NCBI RefSeq assembly: GCF_963678635.1 | Contig: NC_087064.1 | Coordinates: 33,146,369 to 33,210,368, forward strand | Length of the DNA: 64,000 nucleotides | Reading direction: 5' to 3' | Source of the DNA: Symsagittifera roscoffensis | Taxonomy: Eukaryota > Xenacoelomorpha > Acoela > Convolutidae | Shown here: positions 39,909 through 53,200 of the stretch, piece after piece | How positions within the stretch are numbered: position 1 is the first letter of the stretch | How the letters are laid out: every line of letters starts with the position of its first letter | Notes under the pieces: generated by a model | Database searches by the model: none | What the model saw: only the letters and a program-made list of their open reading frames with translations | Told to the model about the DNA's origin: nothing | Position numbers and translations under genes: made by a program

Positions 39909-42740
39909 AGTTATTCTGCAGCTGTTTTGAGACGATTAGTCATATTTACGCAGACACTTAATTCTCTTTTTTAACGTGAGACCGGCGGATTTTTTTTTGA
40001 ATTTCTGTGTTGAGTTTCAGCATCAAGTTCTGAGTACATTTTAGTCCCTATTTTATAATTTTAAAAACAGTAGCTATACCCGATTGATTCTATATCTGCT
40101 TTATTTGGGTGCATTCACTACTAATGCTTCGTTTTATTTACAAAATTATGTGCGATGTGTAACCTAGGAATTTTTGTATTTTTTTAAAACATTTTTCAAA
40201 GGTTTTTACGAAGTGCGGCTTCACCACAATTGCAATTTGAGCAGTTTTTGGAAAGTTGAGGCTGAAACAAGAAGTTGCGTTTTTTTGCCTGCGCTCTCTT
40301 GCGCCTTCTTTTTTCAAATGTAACGGTACTATAGGCAACGTTTATAGTAGATGATCAGAAGTGTTTCGCAAAATAATGACAAAAGGAAGACCTGCACTAC
40401 TAGGTCAAGTTTCTGGCTCTAGAGTAGATTTTCTGTTCCATTTTCCCTACATCTGCTGTTGATTTCTCCATTTCATTATTGTTTCGACCATTGTAAGTAG
40501 CGTCGGAATGGATGGAATGATGTATCATTTATATCTAATTAATAATTTCCCCCTTTCAAGAAAGGGAGGAAAATTGTCAAGTAGAATAAATCAGCTTAAA
40601 CTTTCGACCAATCAAAGTGCAGCAAAATAGTGTTAAGTTACTGCATTTGTTTTTAGAGGCGGAAAATCTTTAGTAGATACCCTGAAGGGTCGATTTTTTT
40701 TTCTTCTAGTCTAATTCCGAACAAATAAAGCGACCAAGCCTGCCTATTAAAATTTAATTCTTATAATTCAAATTAGGTCGTGAAGTTTCAGTTTTACTCC
40801 TTTAAGTGTAGGTTTTAAGTATCTTTCAGCGCTTTTTAAGAAGACAATTTTTTAGATTACAAATTTTGAATACTAAATTACTATTACTACTATGAATACG
40901 TTTAATTGCTAGGCTTTCATTCAGATCTTCTCATATAACAACACGAATAGAAAACGACACAATTTTTTTATCATTGTTGTTGAAACTTTCTATGCTGCTT
41001 GCAGAGCAACCGGCTATCCTTGTTGCAATTCCCAAAGGTGAGATGAAAATTCGATGTCTAATGCTACTATTTCCCCAGGAAAATTTAGGTAGCACAAAAA
41101 AACATAATCGAGAAATAATTCATATAAAAAGACTTAAGAAATTTTACTTACGTTGTTCGCTGTCGAGGAAAAATTGGTTGATTTTTTACCCTTGCGATAA
41201 GCAAAAGTATTGCAATCGGGTTAAAATGTTGGTCATCTCTACTTTCCTCAAAGAACAGAAAGATGGAGAACAGACAATTTTTTTTAAACTCTTTTCCAGT
41301 TTCCCACCCCTTTCAAATTATAATGTTGAATAGCGTTTTTTACGTTGTCATAATGATATGAAATTTGGCATGGTGAGCAAACTGACAATTGTGAACAGAT
41401 CTTCATACTTACATCATAACATCACGCATTTGACTGTAATAACATGTAAAACAAATATAAAACTCGATATTTTGAAAGGTAGGGGAGTAGAAATGAGCCA
41501 ATTTTTGAGCATATCTGCGTTTTAAATGCCCGTTCTTATAAAGTTTTTTATTATATTGGCTGCAAATTTACCAACTCCGATTTCAGTTTGTTTCGGCTCA
41601 TAATATATCGGTTCAGAGGCCTTTTTTGAGAGTTTTGCAAAAAAATAACTAAGTGTTTTGAGGGTAATTATAAACGTTTTGAATTTTTGTATCCTAAGGT
41701 ATTGGGTTCGAGTTTTTTTCAGTATGTTTGCAGTTGAAAAAAAAAATTTTCGGTCAAATTTGAATTTTCGGACTTCCGTAATTCTGCTAAAGTTATGTCG
41801 GCTTAGTTCGCACATCATGATTTCCTGCAAGTAACTTTCATTGCAGTTGCAAGTTTAAGTGTTGTTCTCTGTAGGTTCAGGGAGAGGGACTTGAAACTTT
41901 TCAAATGTTTTCAAATCATTTTTTTTCCGGCTCAACAGGTGTCTGCTCAAAAAGTGTCTGCTAAGTTGCCACACCACTGAATTGTTTGTGCTGCAAGCCA
42001 CTTCCTTCGTAGTTTCAAGTGCAAGTATTGTTCATTGTAGTCTCAGGTGCGATGTAAAACTGTTAAAATTTTTATGAAATCATGTTTGTCGGCTGCACTT
42101 GTGTCGGTTCAAAGATTGTTGGCTTTGTCTCCTCTATGTAAATTTTATTCTTTTTCAACTTTAATTCTCAATTGTCAAAACATACAAAAGTTTTTTTCAA
42201 CGTTTTTCATTTTTTATACTTCCTCCGCTCCGCTCCGCTTCGCCTCTGTGTTTAGACTTCCTCCGCTCCGCTTTGCCTCTGTGATTAATAATTGCGTTCA
42301 CTTTCGAGTTTGATCTCGATCCTATGAGAGAAAATTAAAAAAAGAGCCGGATAATTTGATCATGTTTTCTGTAGAACTAATAAAAAGGCGGTTTTTTTGT
42401 GAATTGCTTAGTTGTTCTCCAAAAATACTTCTTGATTTTTTTTGGACTAGATTACAGTATAGTTTTTAAAACCAAATTCACTCAAAATCAAGAAGAAATT
42501 TCGAATCTGGCCGTTTGAAGCTCCTTTTGTTATGAAATGTCATTTTGAAGTATGATTATGAAGGCTACCGAAACAGCTCTGAAAGACATCAAAACGTTGA
42601 ATTTCATGCATTTCAAGTTTTTTTTGCTAGTTTTTTTTCTATAAAATGAAAATTTTCAGTATTTTCATGTTCCTGTTTGATAAAAACAGGTTTTATGAAA
42701 AGGTATGGGACATGATTTTTCATTTAGGATTTGATGAAAA
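39909..42740. other. Intergenic interval with repeat fragments only
   Basis: No gene recognised. Fragments of dispersed repeats are seen: GAAGTGCGGCTTCACC (about 40210-40225), an ACCGGCTATCCTTGTTG block (about 41008-41025) related to the ATP23-intron duplication, CCTTGCGATAAGC...ATTGCAATCGGG (about 41190-41220), and two CGCCTCTGTG- or GCCTCTGTG-type ends at about 42235-42286. Confidence 0.5.
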
Positions 42741-42759
42741 GAGTTCAGACTGTTTTATA

Positions 42760-43705
42760 AGTTGTCAAGTTTTTTTTCAGGAAAAGTGCTGAAATCTGTT
42801 TACGCTCATTTCGACGTATTCGCGATTTGAGTTTTTTTTTGAAGTTCAGTTCATTTCCTTCATTAAACGTGTGATTTGCAATCATTTTCAAACCGGAATA
42901 TAGACTTTTTTTCGGGTTAACAACTTTTTTGACAGAATCACTTGAATCTTTGTTCAAAATGCGTTCAAACGTCTATGCGTGTCCGGCACTTAGCCTGGAG
43001 GTGAAGAGTACACCAAGGATGGCAAAGGTCGTGGGTTCGAATCTGATCAGGAACTGTTTTTTTTTCTCAACTGGAAAAATTACTTTCCAAAAATATCAGA
43101 AAATAGTTTGTCCGCTTATGTTTTGTCGGCTTAGTTGCCACATCGTAGAATAGATTTTTTTTCTACGTAATTTTCAATATAGTTGCTTTCTGCGTTTTGA
43201 ATTACTTCTGCAATTTTCAATTGTACTCCTTGACTTCGTATATTTTGTTGTTTTTTCCTAAAGAACTTGATTCTGCTCTAATGATATCGCCTTATGCTTT
43301 TATCCGCTTAGTGACCTAATTTGGGGTCATTCCAAAAGAAGCATAAGTTTTATGCTTCATTCCGGATCGCACAAAGTGCTTAAGTTCTTAGAATAAAATT
43401 TATAGCTCAAAATTTCCATGACAACCAATATATTTTCAATTCTACTGGAAATTATTTTAAGTTTCTTCTGCTCAGTTGCCGCGTGTTATTTTTTTTTGAG
43501 TTTTCATCAATTGCCGTCGATTTTGTTTCTGGAGGTGTTTTCCTCAAAAAGAACATGATTCCGGACAATTTTTCAAGTTTGGGTTTTTTGAAGTGTTTTT
43601 TTTTGGATTTGGTGGCTTTCTTTTCCTGTCTACTAGCTTGCATTGCTATTTTTATGTTGTATCGAAAGTGGTGCGAAGCCTGCTTCACCTCTGTGTTTGG
43701 ATTTT
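42760..43705 (+). repeat. tRNA-like composite repeat, copy 3
   Basis: Head TTTTTTTTCAGGAAAAGTG (about 42769), a CGGGTTAACAACTTTTTTGA block, A-box-like TAGCCTGGAGG (42991-43001), an exact-looking B box GGTTCGAATCT (43034-43044) and GGCTTAGTTGCCACATCGTA (about 43128). It ends with GTGGTGCGAAGCCTGCTTC, ACC and TCTGTGTT (about 43669-43697). Confidence 0.6.
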
Positions 43706-44221
43706 AGATCCATTCAAGTCACCACCCCTACTCTCCTCTCCCTTAAACAAAAACATCTCAAAAGTCTGAAAAATATTTGATGTTTTTGGCATGGATAAAC
43801 GCTTTTAGAATTGTCTGTGCTGTTGGAACTGGCTTGAGGAAATTGAGTTGCTAAGAAACACTTTGCAAGATTATGAGTGCGGCAATTAAAATTGTTCTGC
43901 AATAAATATTTACTCTTTCTCCTAAAAATCGAGAGCCAAATACTGAATCTGAACTTTCTGTTTTACTGGCTCAGTGAAGCGAAAAGTTTTGTTTAAAATG
44001 AATTAATCTCAGATTGAGCTGGATAGTCTAGTTGAAACGGGTTAATCAAGCATGGAATTTTACATTCAATTTTGAATACTTTCAGATCTTGAGTATATTT
44101 TCGGGCGAGGCGAGCAGCTGAATTGTACTCAGCTAACAATGCTTCCCTGGTATAGACAGTCTTGAAAGCGAAATATTAGATAGACACGAACGTTTATGCA
44201 GAAATTACAGCTGAATAGAAA
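43706..44221. promoter_or_regulatory. BLTP1 upstream region
   Basis: 516 bp between a repeat end and the BLTP1 start codon. No clear TATA box or other motif is seen; the 5' untranslated region probably begins here. Confidence 0.3.
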
Positions 44222-47200
44222 ATGACAACTTTGCTTCTAAACACATCAACGGCGGCTCCTCTAGAAACCCCAGACACTTCATTGGCGATCCGGGGTTCTA
44301 GTTCCGGCGAAGGCCAGTTAAATGAGCAAAGCTACCTACAACTGGTGATTGTCAATGCAGTTTTGGGCATCTGGTTGATTTATGCATTGTATTTCAACTC
44401 GCGTGTGTTTGGATTCATAATTAGTGCAATAATATCTCGGACTACCAAGATGGATTTTGACCTGGGGTCTTTTTCGCTCTCGGTGCTGTCGGGAAAAATC
44501 ATGTTCAGGTTAGGATAGGATAGGACTCAATTTAAAGCATATGTATTGATAAACAGTTTTGCAATTTAGTAATCTCAAATTTTTTTAATGAGTAGCAGCT
44601 AATTAATTTAGCGGGCATTTGGTTACTTTTAAGATAAATAGAAAGAAATGATTGCGTTTTTTCAATGCCGTTATTACTTAAATGGAATAGCGACTGGTTA
44701 CTGTCGAAATTGTCCACAAGAATGATGTTGAAGATACGTTTTTCTAAAACTGAAATTCTTTGTAGTTTCTGCGTGTACCCAGCGATTGAATTTTAGCTAG
44801 TATTGGGCCCAAAAAAATATTCACCTAATAAGTATAACATGAGACGTTTCAGGGGTCTCTACCTTGCAACCACGGACTTCTCCATCTCAATCTACGATGG
44901 TATCATCACCTTCCGGTGGTGGAAGATGTTCGACCTGGAATACTACCAGGAGAAAGCACCTAGACTAGTGATGGATCTGACCACAGTTGACATACATGTT
45001 TACAACAGGGTGCAGTTCTACGAAGAGCTGGCGCAGAGTTTCACCAATACGAAGGCGAAACAGATAAGTGTCATCATGGACAAACGGAGACAGCAGCCAG
45101 TTAGTGAACTAAAAATAAAAAAAACCTGGATCATTTGAGAAAAAATTCATTCAATCAAAAGATCATCTCAGTGATGCATTTTTTTTGTATTATTTCAGTG
45201 ATGCATTTTTTCCTGTATCATAGATGTTTTTGGTAAAATTAGTTCTGAGGCTACTTTAATGAACTTGGATGAAAAAAAGGATTTTTCGAATATTATTTCA
45301 GTTGAAAATTTTGGTCAAAAATTAAATTTTTCTTCAGGTTGAGTCCAGCGTTACATCAGACAGACGAGGCCTGAAAAATCCAGCTCACGGTCCATCTGTC
45401 TCTGGTAAGGCACCTCCGCAGTCTCATTCGAGTTCCAGGCAGAGAAGACGAAACACTGGTGCCCCTTCTTCTAGAAGCAGTGGATCTGATGGCGGAGGAT
45501 ACCACAAGATTGAAAGTCACCTGGGAGAGATGGTTACTTCGGGATCAGTTGTGGACGATAAGGGATCGATGGCTAGTAAAACAGTGGGAACCGCTTTGGA
45601 CGTAGAACGAGGCAGCCAGTAAGTGAAAGCTTAAGCTCTGCCATAATGAAATATAGTTATGATTGTTACACTTGCGAGATAACATTTTTCTGACCGGCGA
45701 ATATCGGGCTAACACTTTTTTTACCGGTGAACCAGTTTTTTTTTACAAATCAGTGAATCATTTGTCCACTCTATCGTAGTCATCAGTTAATGTTTTTTGT
45801 TCTAGTTAAGCAAATATTTTGACAGTTGTGTCTGTTAATTGTGTCATCATATTTACACTAGCGTCATCTTAGTTATTTTATTGCGAACCTTTTTTCTAAC
45901 CTGACTCGCAAATAAAATTGTTCATTAAACTTGTTCACTTATTTGGAAATTTCACTGTAGCATTGGAAATTGCTTTGCATCTGTTCTCTGCTTTATTTGT
46001 GGCTAGTGTTTAATCTTTTATCTTCTTTAGACTAATAAGTTTTCGTGGCTGAGTGGTTAGTGTGCGACTCTTAATCTCAAAGTCGCAGGTTTGAATCTCA
46101 GCCGTAGACAACTTTTTGCTAATTCGAGGCTGATTTATACTTTTTTTATTGTGCTTAATGAAGCTGCTTTTTGTCGTGCTCTCGCTAGCGTTTGCGAAGC
46201 GAAGCTTGGCCTCTGTGTCAATTATTATTATAATGACTATGCGAGGAATTACATTGAATTACACTCCCATGAGGCATTGTAACTTCTTCGGAGACTTCTT
46301 CACCATAGGGAATGGTTGTATCCAAACAACTCAGTTAGACCTCCTGATCCGCCGTTGTGAGATTTGAAATTAACCGCGGAACAGAAAATTTGAATGGAAA
46401 AATACCAAAAAGTCTTGGAAATTTAAGAAAAAAATATTTAAGATTGTAATTTATTATGTAATTACGGTTGTAAGAGTCTGATTGGTCGAAAAAAGTTTCA
46501 GTGCATCTTTTAGATCTAGGACCTGTTTTTTCAAATATTAAATTCTCCATCTAACATCTAACAATCGTTTTTTTTTGCTGGAAACAATTCTAAATGTAGT
46601 TACTTACGTAGTTCTAACAGTTCTAACTGTAGTTAAGTTTTTTTAAGCATTTTAAAAATCTGGCTGAATCGAAATTTGTTTTTTACATTAGTTGTAATTT
46701 TACTAAATCCATTGTCAATATTTAATTTGTTTTTCTTCATTTTTTGTCTTTTGTATCGGCCTAATACGTTTCGGCAAAATATATATCGAGCTAGTGGCTT
46801 CTTTTTGCTTCGTTCGTGGATTGAAATTTTTTTTGTGTGCGTGTGTGTAGTCTGGGGGGAAAAGGCGCATACCATTTTTAAAATCAGTTAAGATTTTTTT
46901 GATTTTTTTTCGCCACGAATATTTCCGGCTTTGTTACCGCTTGTTAATTATAAATTCAAATTCAATCAACCATCCGGTGAATCTGGCTAACACAATTTCG
47001 TGAGACAGCGAAGGGTTGCGCTGTGTGAGACAGCAAATGGCCGGGACCTGTTTTTTTTCGCAAACTAGCGGTTTTGTGCGTTTTCGGGCTATCGTCCGTC
47101 TGTTTGTTTTTGTCGGCTTAGTTCCCGTAGCGCGACTTTTTGAAGGTTCAGCTTTCTTCCAAGTTGCTATAACTCCCATGCTTGAGACGAAAAAGCCCGG

Positions 47201-50200
47201 GATTTCGATTCCAGTCGAGACCTGTTTTGCGAACAAACATTTTTCGGCTAATTTTGATTATTGTTGGTCTGCTTAATTTCGTCGGCTTAGTTGTGCAGAA
47301 ATTATTATTTTTTCAAAAATCCGGTTTTTATCTTGCATTCCAAAAGCTCTTTGTAAAGCTTCCAATGATGCAGGCAATTTTTTCCGGATATTTGGGTGCT
47401 TTTGTTGCAATTTTTTTACTAACAAAAACGATTTTTGTAGTTTTTTCGTTTCATTTTCTTTCCGTTTGATTGTAATCATAGCCATTCATAATTGTATCGC
47501 AAGTGGTGCGAAGCTCAGCATCGCCCCTGTGTAATAAATTCAAATTCAACAACCATCCAGCGCATCTGGCGTAAAGGTAGCACCTTTTTTTGTAATCTAG
47601 AAATTTTCTGCTTTTTCGGGCCTTTGACTTTACAGTTGAGACTAGCAAGAAATATCAAATCGGTATATAGAATTTTTTTGGGTTAACCATTAGCTTAACA
47701 GAATCACTTGAATTATTTGATAGCTCTTTGGTTCATATGAAATCAAAAGCCAGACATAAATTTGCGCCTGTGGTGAAGAGGTAAACGCACCTGCCTACAA
47801 AGGCAAAAGTCAATGGTTCGAATCCGGCCAGGAACTGTTTTTCTAGAGTCGGTGAACGTAGATCGGTTTCTTATTTAGGTGCTGATGATTTTTTTTCATT
47901 AAAAGTCTGAAAATTTGTTCAGGCTTAATTGTTTTTTCGCGGTTTGACTTATGATTATTAATAAGTTCAATTCATTTCCTTTGTTAAAAGGAAGGCAAAC
48001 TCCATTATCAAACATCAAATGTTCCAAAGTCACAAAAACCGTGATCAATTTCTAGTTTAGAAAGTGGAATTTAATTTCCAGATTTTCAGCGGAATAAAGA
48101 TTTTTCCTATTGATCCAGTTTTCTCAAATTGGGTTATTTAAATCAAAAAAGTGTCGAACATAAATAGTTATAGAAATTCGACGAGCTTTAGGGGCATCAT
48201 TTTTTCCCTTTGGCATCTACGTTCCAAAGTGAAATGATCCAAAAATGTTTTTTTTTTGTTTACTTGCGTTCATTGACTCTTTTTCAACTGTCTGTTGGCT
48301 ATGTTTTTTTTTGTAAACGGAAAATTTTCCGCCCATCAAATCTTTTTGACGGAATTTTGTTTGTCTGCTTCTTTTTGGCGGCTTTGTTGCCTCAGCACTA
48401 AATTTGGCTTCAATTTAGCAGTTTTCTTACTTAAAGTAAAAATCCTTCCAGTGTGTTCCGATATTGGGCAAGTAATTGGGTTCCAAGAAATTTAGCCGAT
48501 TTTTTTCATGTTTGCTGTTGAAAACTCCTGATAGTTGTTTTCGTTAAAGTTTTAAGGATTATTCTGTGCATTTGGCATAGCGGATCACGCATGCTGGAGA
48601 CGACAACTCCCGGTGTTTTTTGTTGAAAGTGAGTTTTAGATATCGGCAGAAATGTTTGGCTTCTTTGTAGCATTTTGAAAGCTCTTAGTAAAGGATTTTT
48701 TTAATTTTGGCAATTTTTTTTCATTTGTCTTTTCATTTGCTTTTACCATAATCATTCATTTTTGTATCGCAAGTGGTGCGAAGCGAAGCATCACCCCTGT
48801 GTCCATGTAAATAACTGATCTAACAGAATCATCAAAAAATTTTCTCAAATCTGTACTTTTTTCAACCAACAGACTAGTTCTGAGTGTATCTGCAGTTTAA
48901 TTTTCCGTTCTATTTGAAAATTTTTAAATGTTGGATGCAAATTTACGAACTCCGATTTGGTTACAATTTATTTATTGTCTATTTTCTATTTTTTTGGCAC
49001 CAGTGGTTTTGACTTACCTTCTGCCATGAGCCTCCGATCTGCATAGGTTCATCTGTAATCATCACATGGACAGTTGCGATGGTCTCATTATATATATTGT
49101 GCGATATCAATTTTGTCGTCAAGCTCTTGATTTTATTTCGTCAAACTCTAAAATATCAATTTTATTTCGTCGAACAGATTGCAATGTGTTCGAAACATAA
49201 ATTCACCATTTTGAAATTTACATCATTTAAATTAGGCTAAAATACGTGTTTTAGTGGCCCTGAATCTGGTTCGAATACTGCCAGTGTGAAAGATGCCCCA
49301 GAGCCAGCAGCAGTGCGAGTGTGGAATGCGTTTAAAGATCTCCTGGCTATCATTCAAGTCAAAGCATGTCCGGTAAGATATATCCGTAGTCATCTTCATC
49401 ATGCTGTTGCTGTTTCAGGCTTTTTGCAACGCAATACTAATTGACTTTAGTTAACCAAATTGTAATTATTTTTCCTGAATATGGTACAAGTGCAGTTTGC
49501 TTTATTATGGGTAATGATTGTTGTGAAGACTCTTATATAGGTCTTGCTGATTTTTTTTTCGTTTGCTTCGATTGACTATGTTTTAACTCGGCAATTTTTG
49601 GCCTTTTTGAGTGCGCTTGTGATTCATAAGAGTAATCAAATCGAAAAGTACAGCTCAACTCATCCAAATATTTCTTAGCTTGATTTACATTCAATTCAAT
49701 TTCAAAGGAAGTATAATGCACATTTTGAGTAGTGGTGAAGTAACACAAAGGTGAACTCAATTGCTTGATCCCTACCAGGACCTGTACTTCTTGCAAATCG
49801 AAAATTTCCACCTTTGAAAGAAAATGATTTTCTGACTATCTTATTTCTGTCATCACAAAAGTACACCAACTTCTTTGCCACAGCACAGATTTTTTCTGAA
49901 AAAAGCTGAGCAATTTTTGTTGGATAAGAAGGCCATTGCGATATAAGCCGATGGTGCAAGTAACTGATTTTAAAATCTTTTTTGCGCATTTTTTTTATCG
50001 ACAGATTAAGTTTTTAGAATTTTTGATCTTTTTATTTTGATTGTAGTCACAAGAAAGCTATGAATGGAGCCTCATTATTTTTAAGAGTAATGAAAGTAGT
50101 GAAGACTTTTATATAGATCTTGCTGATTTTTTTCTCAGGAAAAGTCTAAAATTATAGATGCACTTAGGTATATATGCACTTTTTGAGTTCAATTGAAATT

Positions 50201-53200
50201 CATCTGCTGAAAGTGACGTTAATAGCACTCTCCAAATACGAACGTGGAAATGGCGCAAAAATTCGTGAACGATTTCTAGCTTCGAAAGTGGTATTTAATT
50301 TTTAGCGGAATAAAAACTTCACCTATTGATCCATTTTTCTCAATTTGGGTTAATAATATCAAAAAGCGCCAGTCATAAATCGTTCTAGAAATTCAAAGAG
50401 CTTAAAGGGCATCTATGTTTTCTTTGGAATTCGAAAGTTGAGAAATCGTTTTTTTTATGTTTTACTTGCGTTCATTACTCTTTTCCGATCTTCGATTGGC
50501 TATGTTTACACAAGCGAACGCAGCATATTTGTATGACGCTGACAAAAAATTTACTGTTCTTCCCAACTATAGAGACATCAAATCGCCCAGTAAATTATAG
50601 CCCCTCAGTAGATACATCATTCAAAACAAATGAACATGCACTGTGAAATTTCGCACTCAAGTTTTTTATTTATTCACAGATCGTAACTCCATGCAAGGCT
50701 TAGTTCAGTACTAATTGCACTTGCGATTAGCAAGCGTTATCAAATCGGAAATCAGACTTTTTTCGGGCTAACAACTAGTTATACAGAATCACTTGAATCA
50801 TTTTACTTTTGGTTTTTATCAAATCAAAAGTCAGACGTTATATCGCGCATGTGGCGAAGAGCTAACCTGCTTGCCTATAATGACAAAGGTCAATGGTTTG
50901 AATCTGGCGTGGATTTGTTCTTTTTTTTGTGAAAACGGAAAGTTTTCCAAGCGTCAAAAAATAATTGTCGGATTTTTGCTTGTCTGCTTATTTTTAATCG
51001 GCTTAGCTGCCGCAGCACTAAATTTGCCTAAATTTTAAGCGTTTTTTTAACTGAAATTGAAATGATTTCAGAGTTTTACCGTTTTGGGCAACTAATTGAG
51101 TCAAAGAAGTTTTTGCGATTTTTTTCTTTCTTATGGTTAATCAGAAGGTCAAAAATTATCATGTTAACCGAAATTTCATAAATTAGAGAAAGATAAAGTA
51201 AAATGTTAGTTTTTTTTTGATAATTTTTTTTTCATGGGGAGGTAGTGGGGAGCCAAAGTTTCTATGATAAAGGATTCATGAAAATTAAGAGCCCCGGAAT
51301 GATTTTCCTAAAAATATTTGTTAGTTTTGATTTTGTTGCTTTCATGACTGCTTCTACAACTCAGGAGCTGTAGCAGATCGATTTGTTTCACAGTTTTGTT
51401 GGGAATTTTCAATTTTGTTTACCGTTTTTACTTGGGTTGGCGAAGTGCAGCTTCCTATCTTCGTCGCAAAATTTGACGTGTGTTATATCTTATTCAGCAG
51501 TTGCTCTTCAAGTGCAGTGACGGAAGTTGCAATTTATCGATTTTATAAAAAAATTTTCTACGTTTGCGTCGTTTTCTCTGCAACAATGTAACATATAGGG
51601 TTGACATTTTGACACACGCTAGATGGAACATTTCGGAAGATGCTAGCACGATCAATCATACAGAAATTATGTTTTGAAGGCGGAAAAGATGGTCTTGCTG
51701 TGGAAACATCCTCGCAAACATGGAATATCAATTTGTGGGAGTAAATTGATTCTTTGGAAAGCTGATGAGCTTGACTCTTTTTTATGGCACGCAAAAGCGA
51801 CTATTAAAAGAATTGAAAAAGTTAGCTGATCCGGAGTCAAAGAACAGCAACAAAATTATAGAAATTTTTCGCTGATGATCAAAATAAGCAAACAAAAAAA
51901 AACTTCAATCAGTTGTTTTGGAAATTTGACTGTTAAGATCCGAGTGCAGTATTCTCATAAGCAGTTTTATTGTTTTTAAATTCTGTCCAGCTCTCTGGTA
52001 TGAGCGCCCAGACCTTTCAATTTTTGTATCGTCAAGACACACGACCGTTTTTTTGTCGCCAGATCAAGTGTTTTCTTTTTTGTTGTTGTTGTCGTTTGTT
52101 GAGGGCATAAAGAGTGAGTCAAGCTCATCAGTTCTCAATTAGAAATTTAAACCCACTAACTTAGGTTCCTTGTGTTATTTGCGCAAATGTTTCCACAGCA
52201 AGAAAACCTCTGAAACTATGTCTACATATTGACTCTTTTAGGCCTTGAAAAGATAGTTTCTGAAACTTTGATCCGGCTAGTTTCTTTCAAAGTGTCAAAA
52301 TTTTAATTGTATATTCTATTTAGATGCAGAGAAAACGCCAATAGAAAAAATTTGTTCACCTATTCATTGAAATCTAAAAGTTTTCATTTCTCTGTCCCTT
52401 GACTGTAGTATTGAATATTGGCCCACCTTGTTCATTCCAAAAACATTTTTTGAAAATTGCCTTTATCTCAATTAACCTAAAAGAGTTCTGTTTCTAAGTA
52501 GAACCTAATTTTGCTAACAATTATAAGTACATATGCACATTGAAACCATTATATATAGGAAACGTTTTCGTTTCAAGTCTATAAGTGAAATTTAGGACGA
52601 TAGGTGTTAACAACTTTAGTTTTGGGTATTTAAATGATTTTAATTCAAAATTTAGCCTTTATTAAAAAAAACAGTTGCTTCAAAAAAATTAACATAAAAT
52701 AAACTGCACCAGTGCAACATTCTTGGTTCATATCAAGAAACATGGGAAATTTTTGTAATATTTATAAACAGAAAAAGATTGCAGAACAAAAAAAGAATAG
52801 TTAAGGAGAAAGTTTCAATTTGTTTTGCGTGTGAATGCATCGAGTTTAGTTTGGGCCTTAAGGTGAAATGGGCTCTAATTTGTTCACTTGCATGGGAATT
52901 CCGACTGGCCCTGCTGAGTTTGCGTGTGCCATATTTAATGCCGAATGTAAAAAGTTTATTTCTGGGTTTCCCGTACCCGAAGGCCAGAAATGAGCCCTGA
53001 AATTTGACATATTGACTGGTTGAAGGGTGCTTGCAAACTGGTTGGCCAATAAGTTCGGGGACGCTCCTTGAGCCAAAAGGGGTGTGAATGTTCCATCATT
53101 GAACATGGCGTTGCTTGTAGTCATATTATTTACTAGTCCTGTATTGACAACGCTGTTACTGTTGATGCTAGTTTCAAAGTGGTTGCCAGTCGCTATTCGG

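Noticed and set aside
46040-46110. Functional tRNA gene
   Set aside because: A and B boxes are present, but the T stem does not pair and the anticodon loop would be 11 bases; it belongs to the dispersed repeat family.
47765-47830. tRNA gene with perfect B box
   Set aside because: No convincing acceptor or anticodon stem; the same head recurs in several repeat copies.
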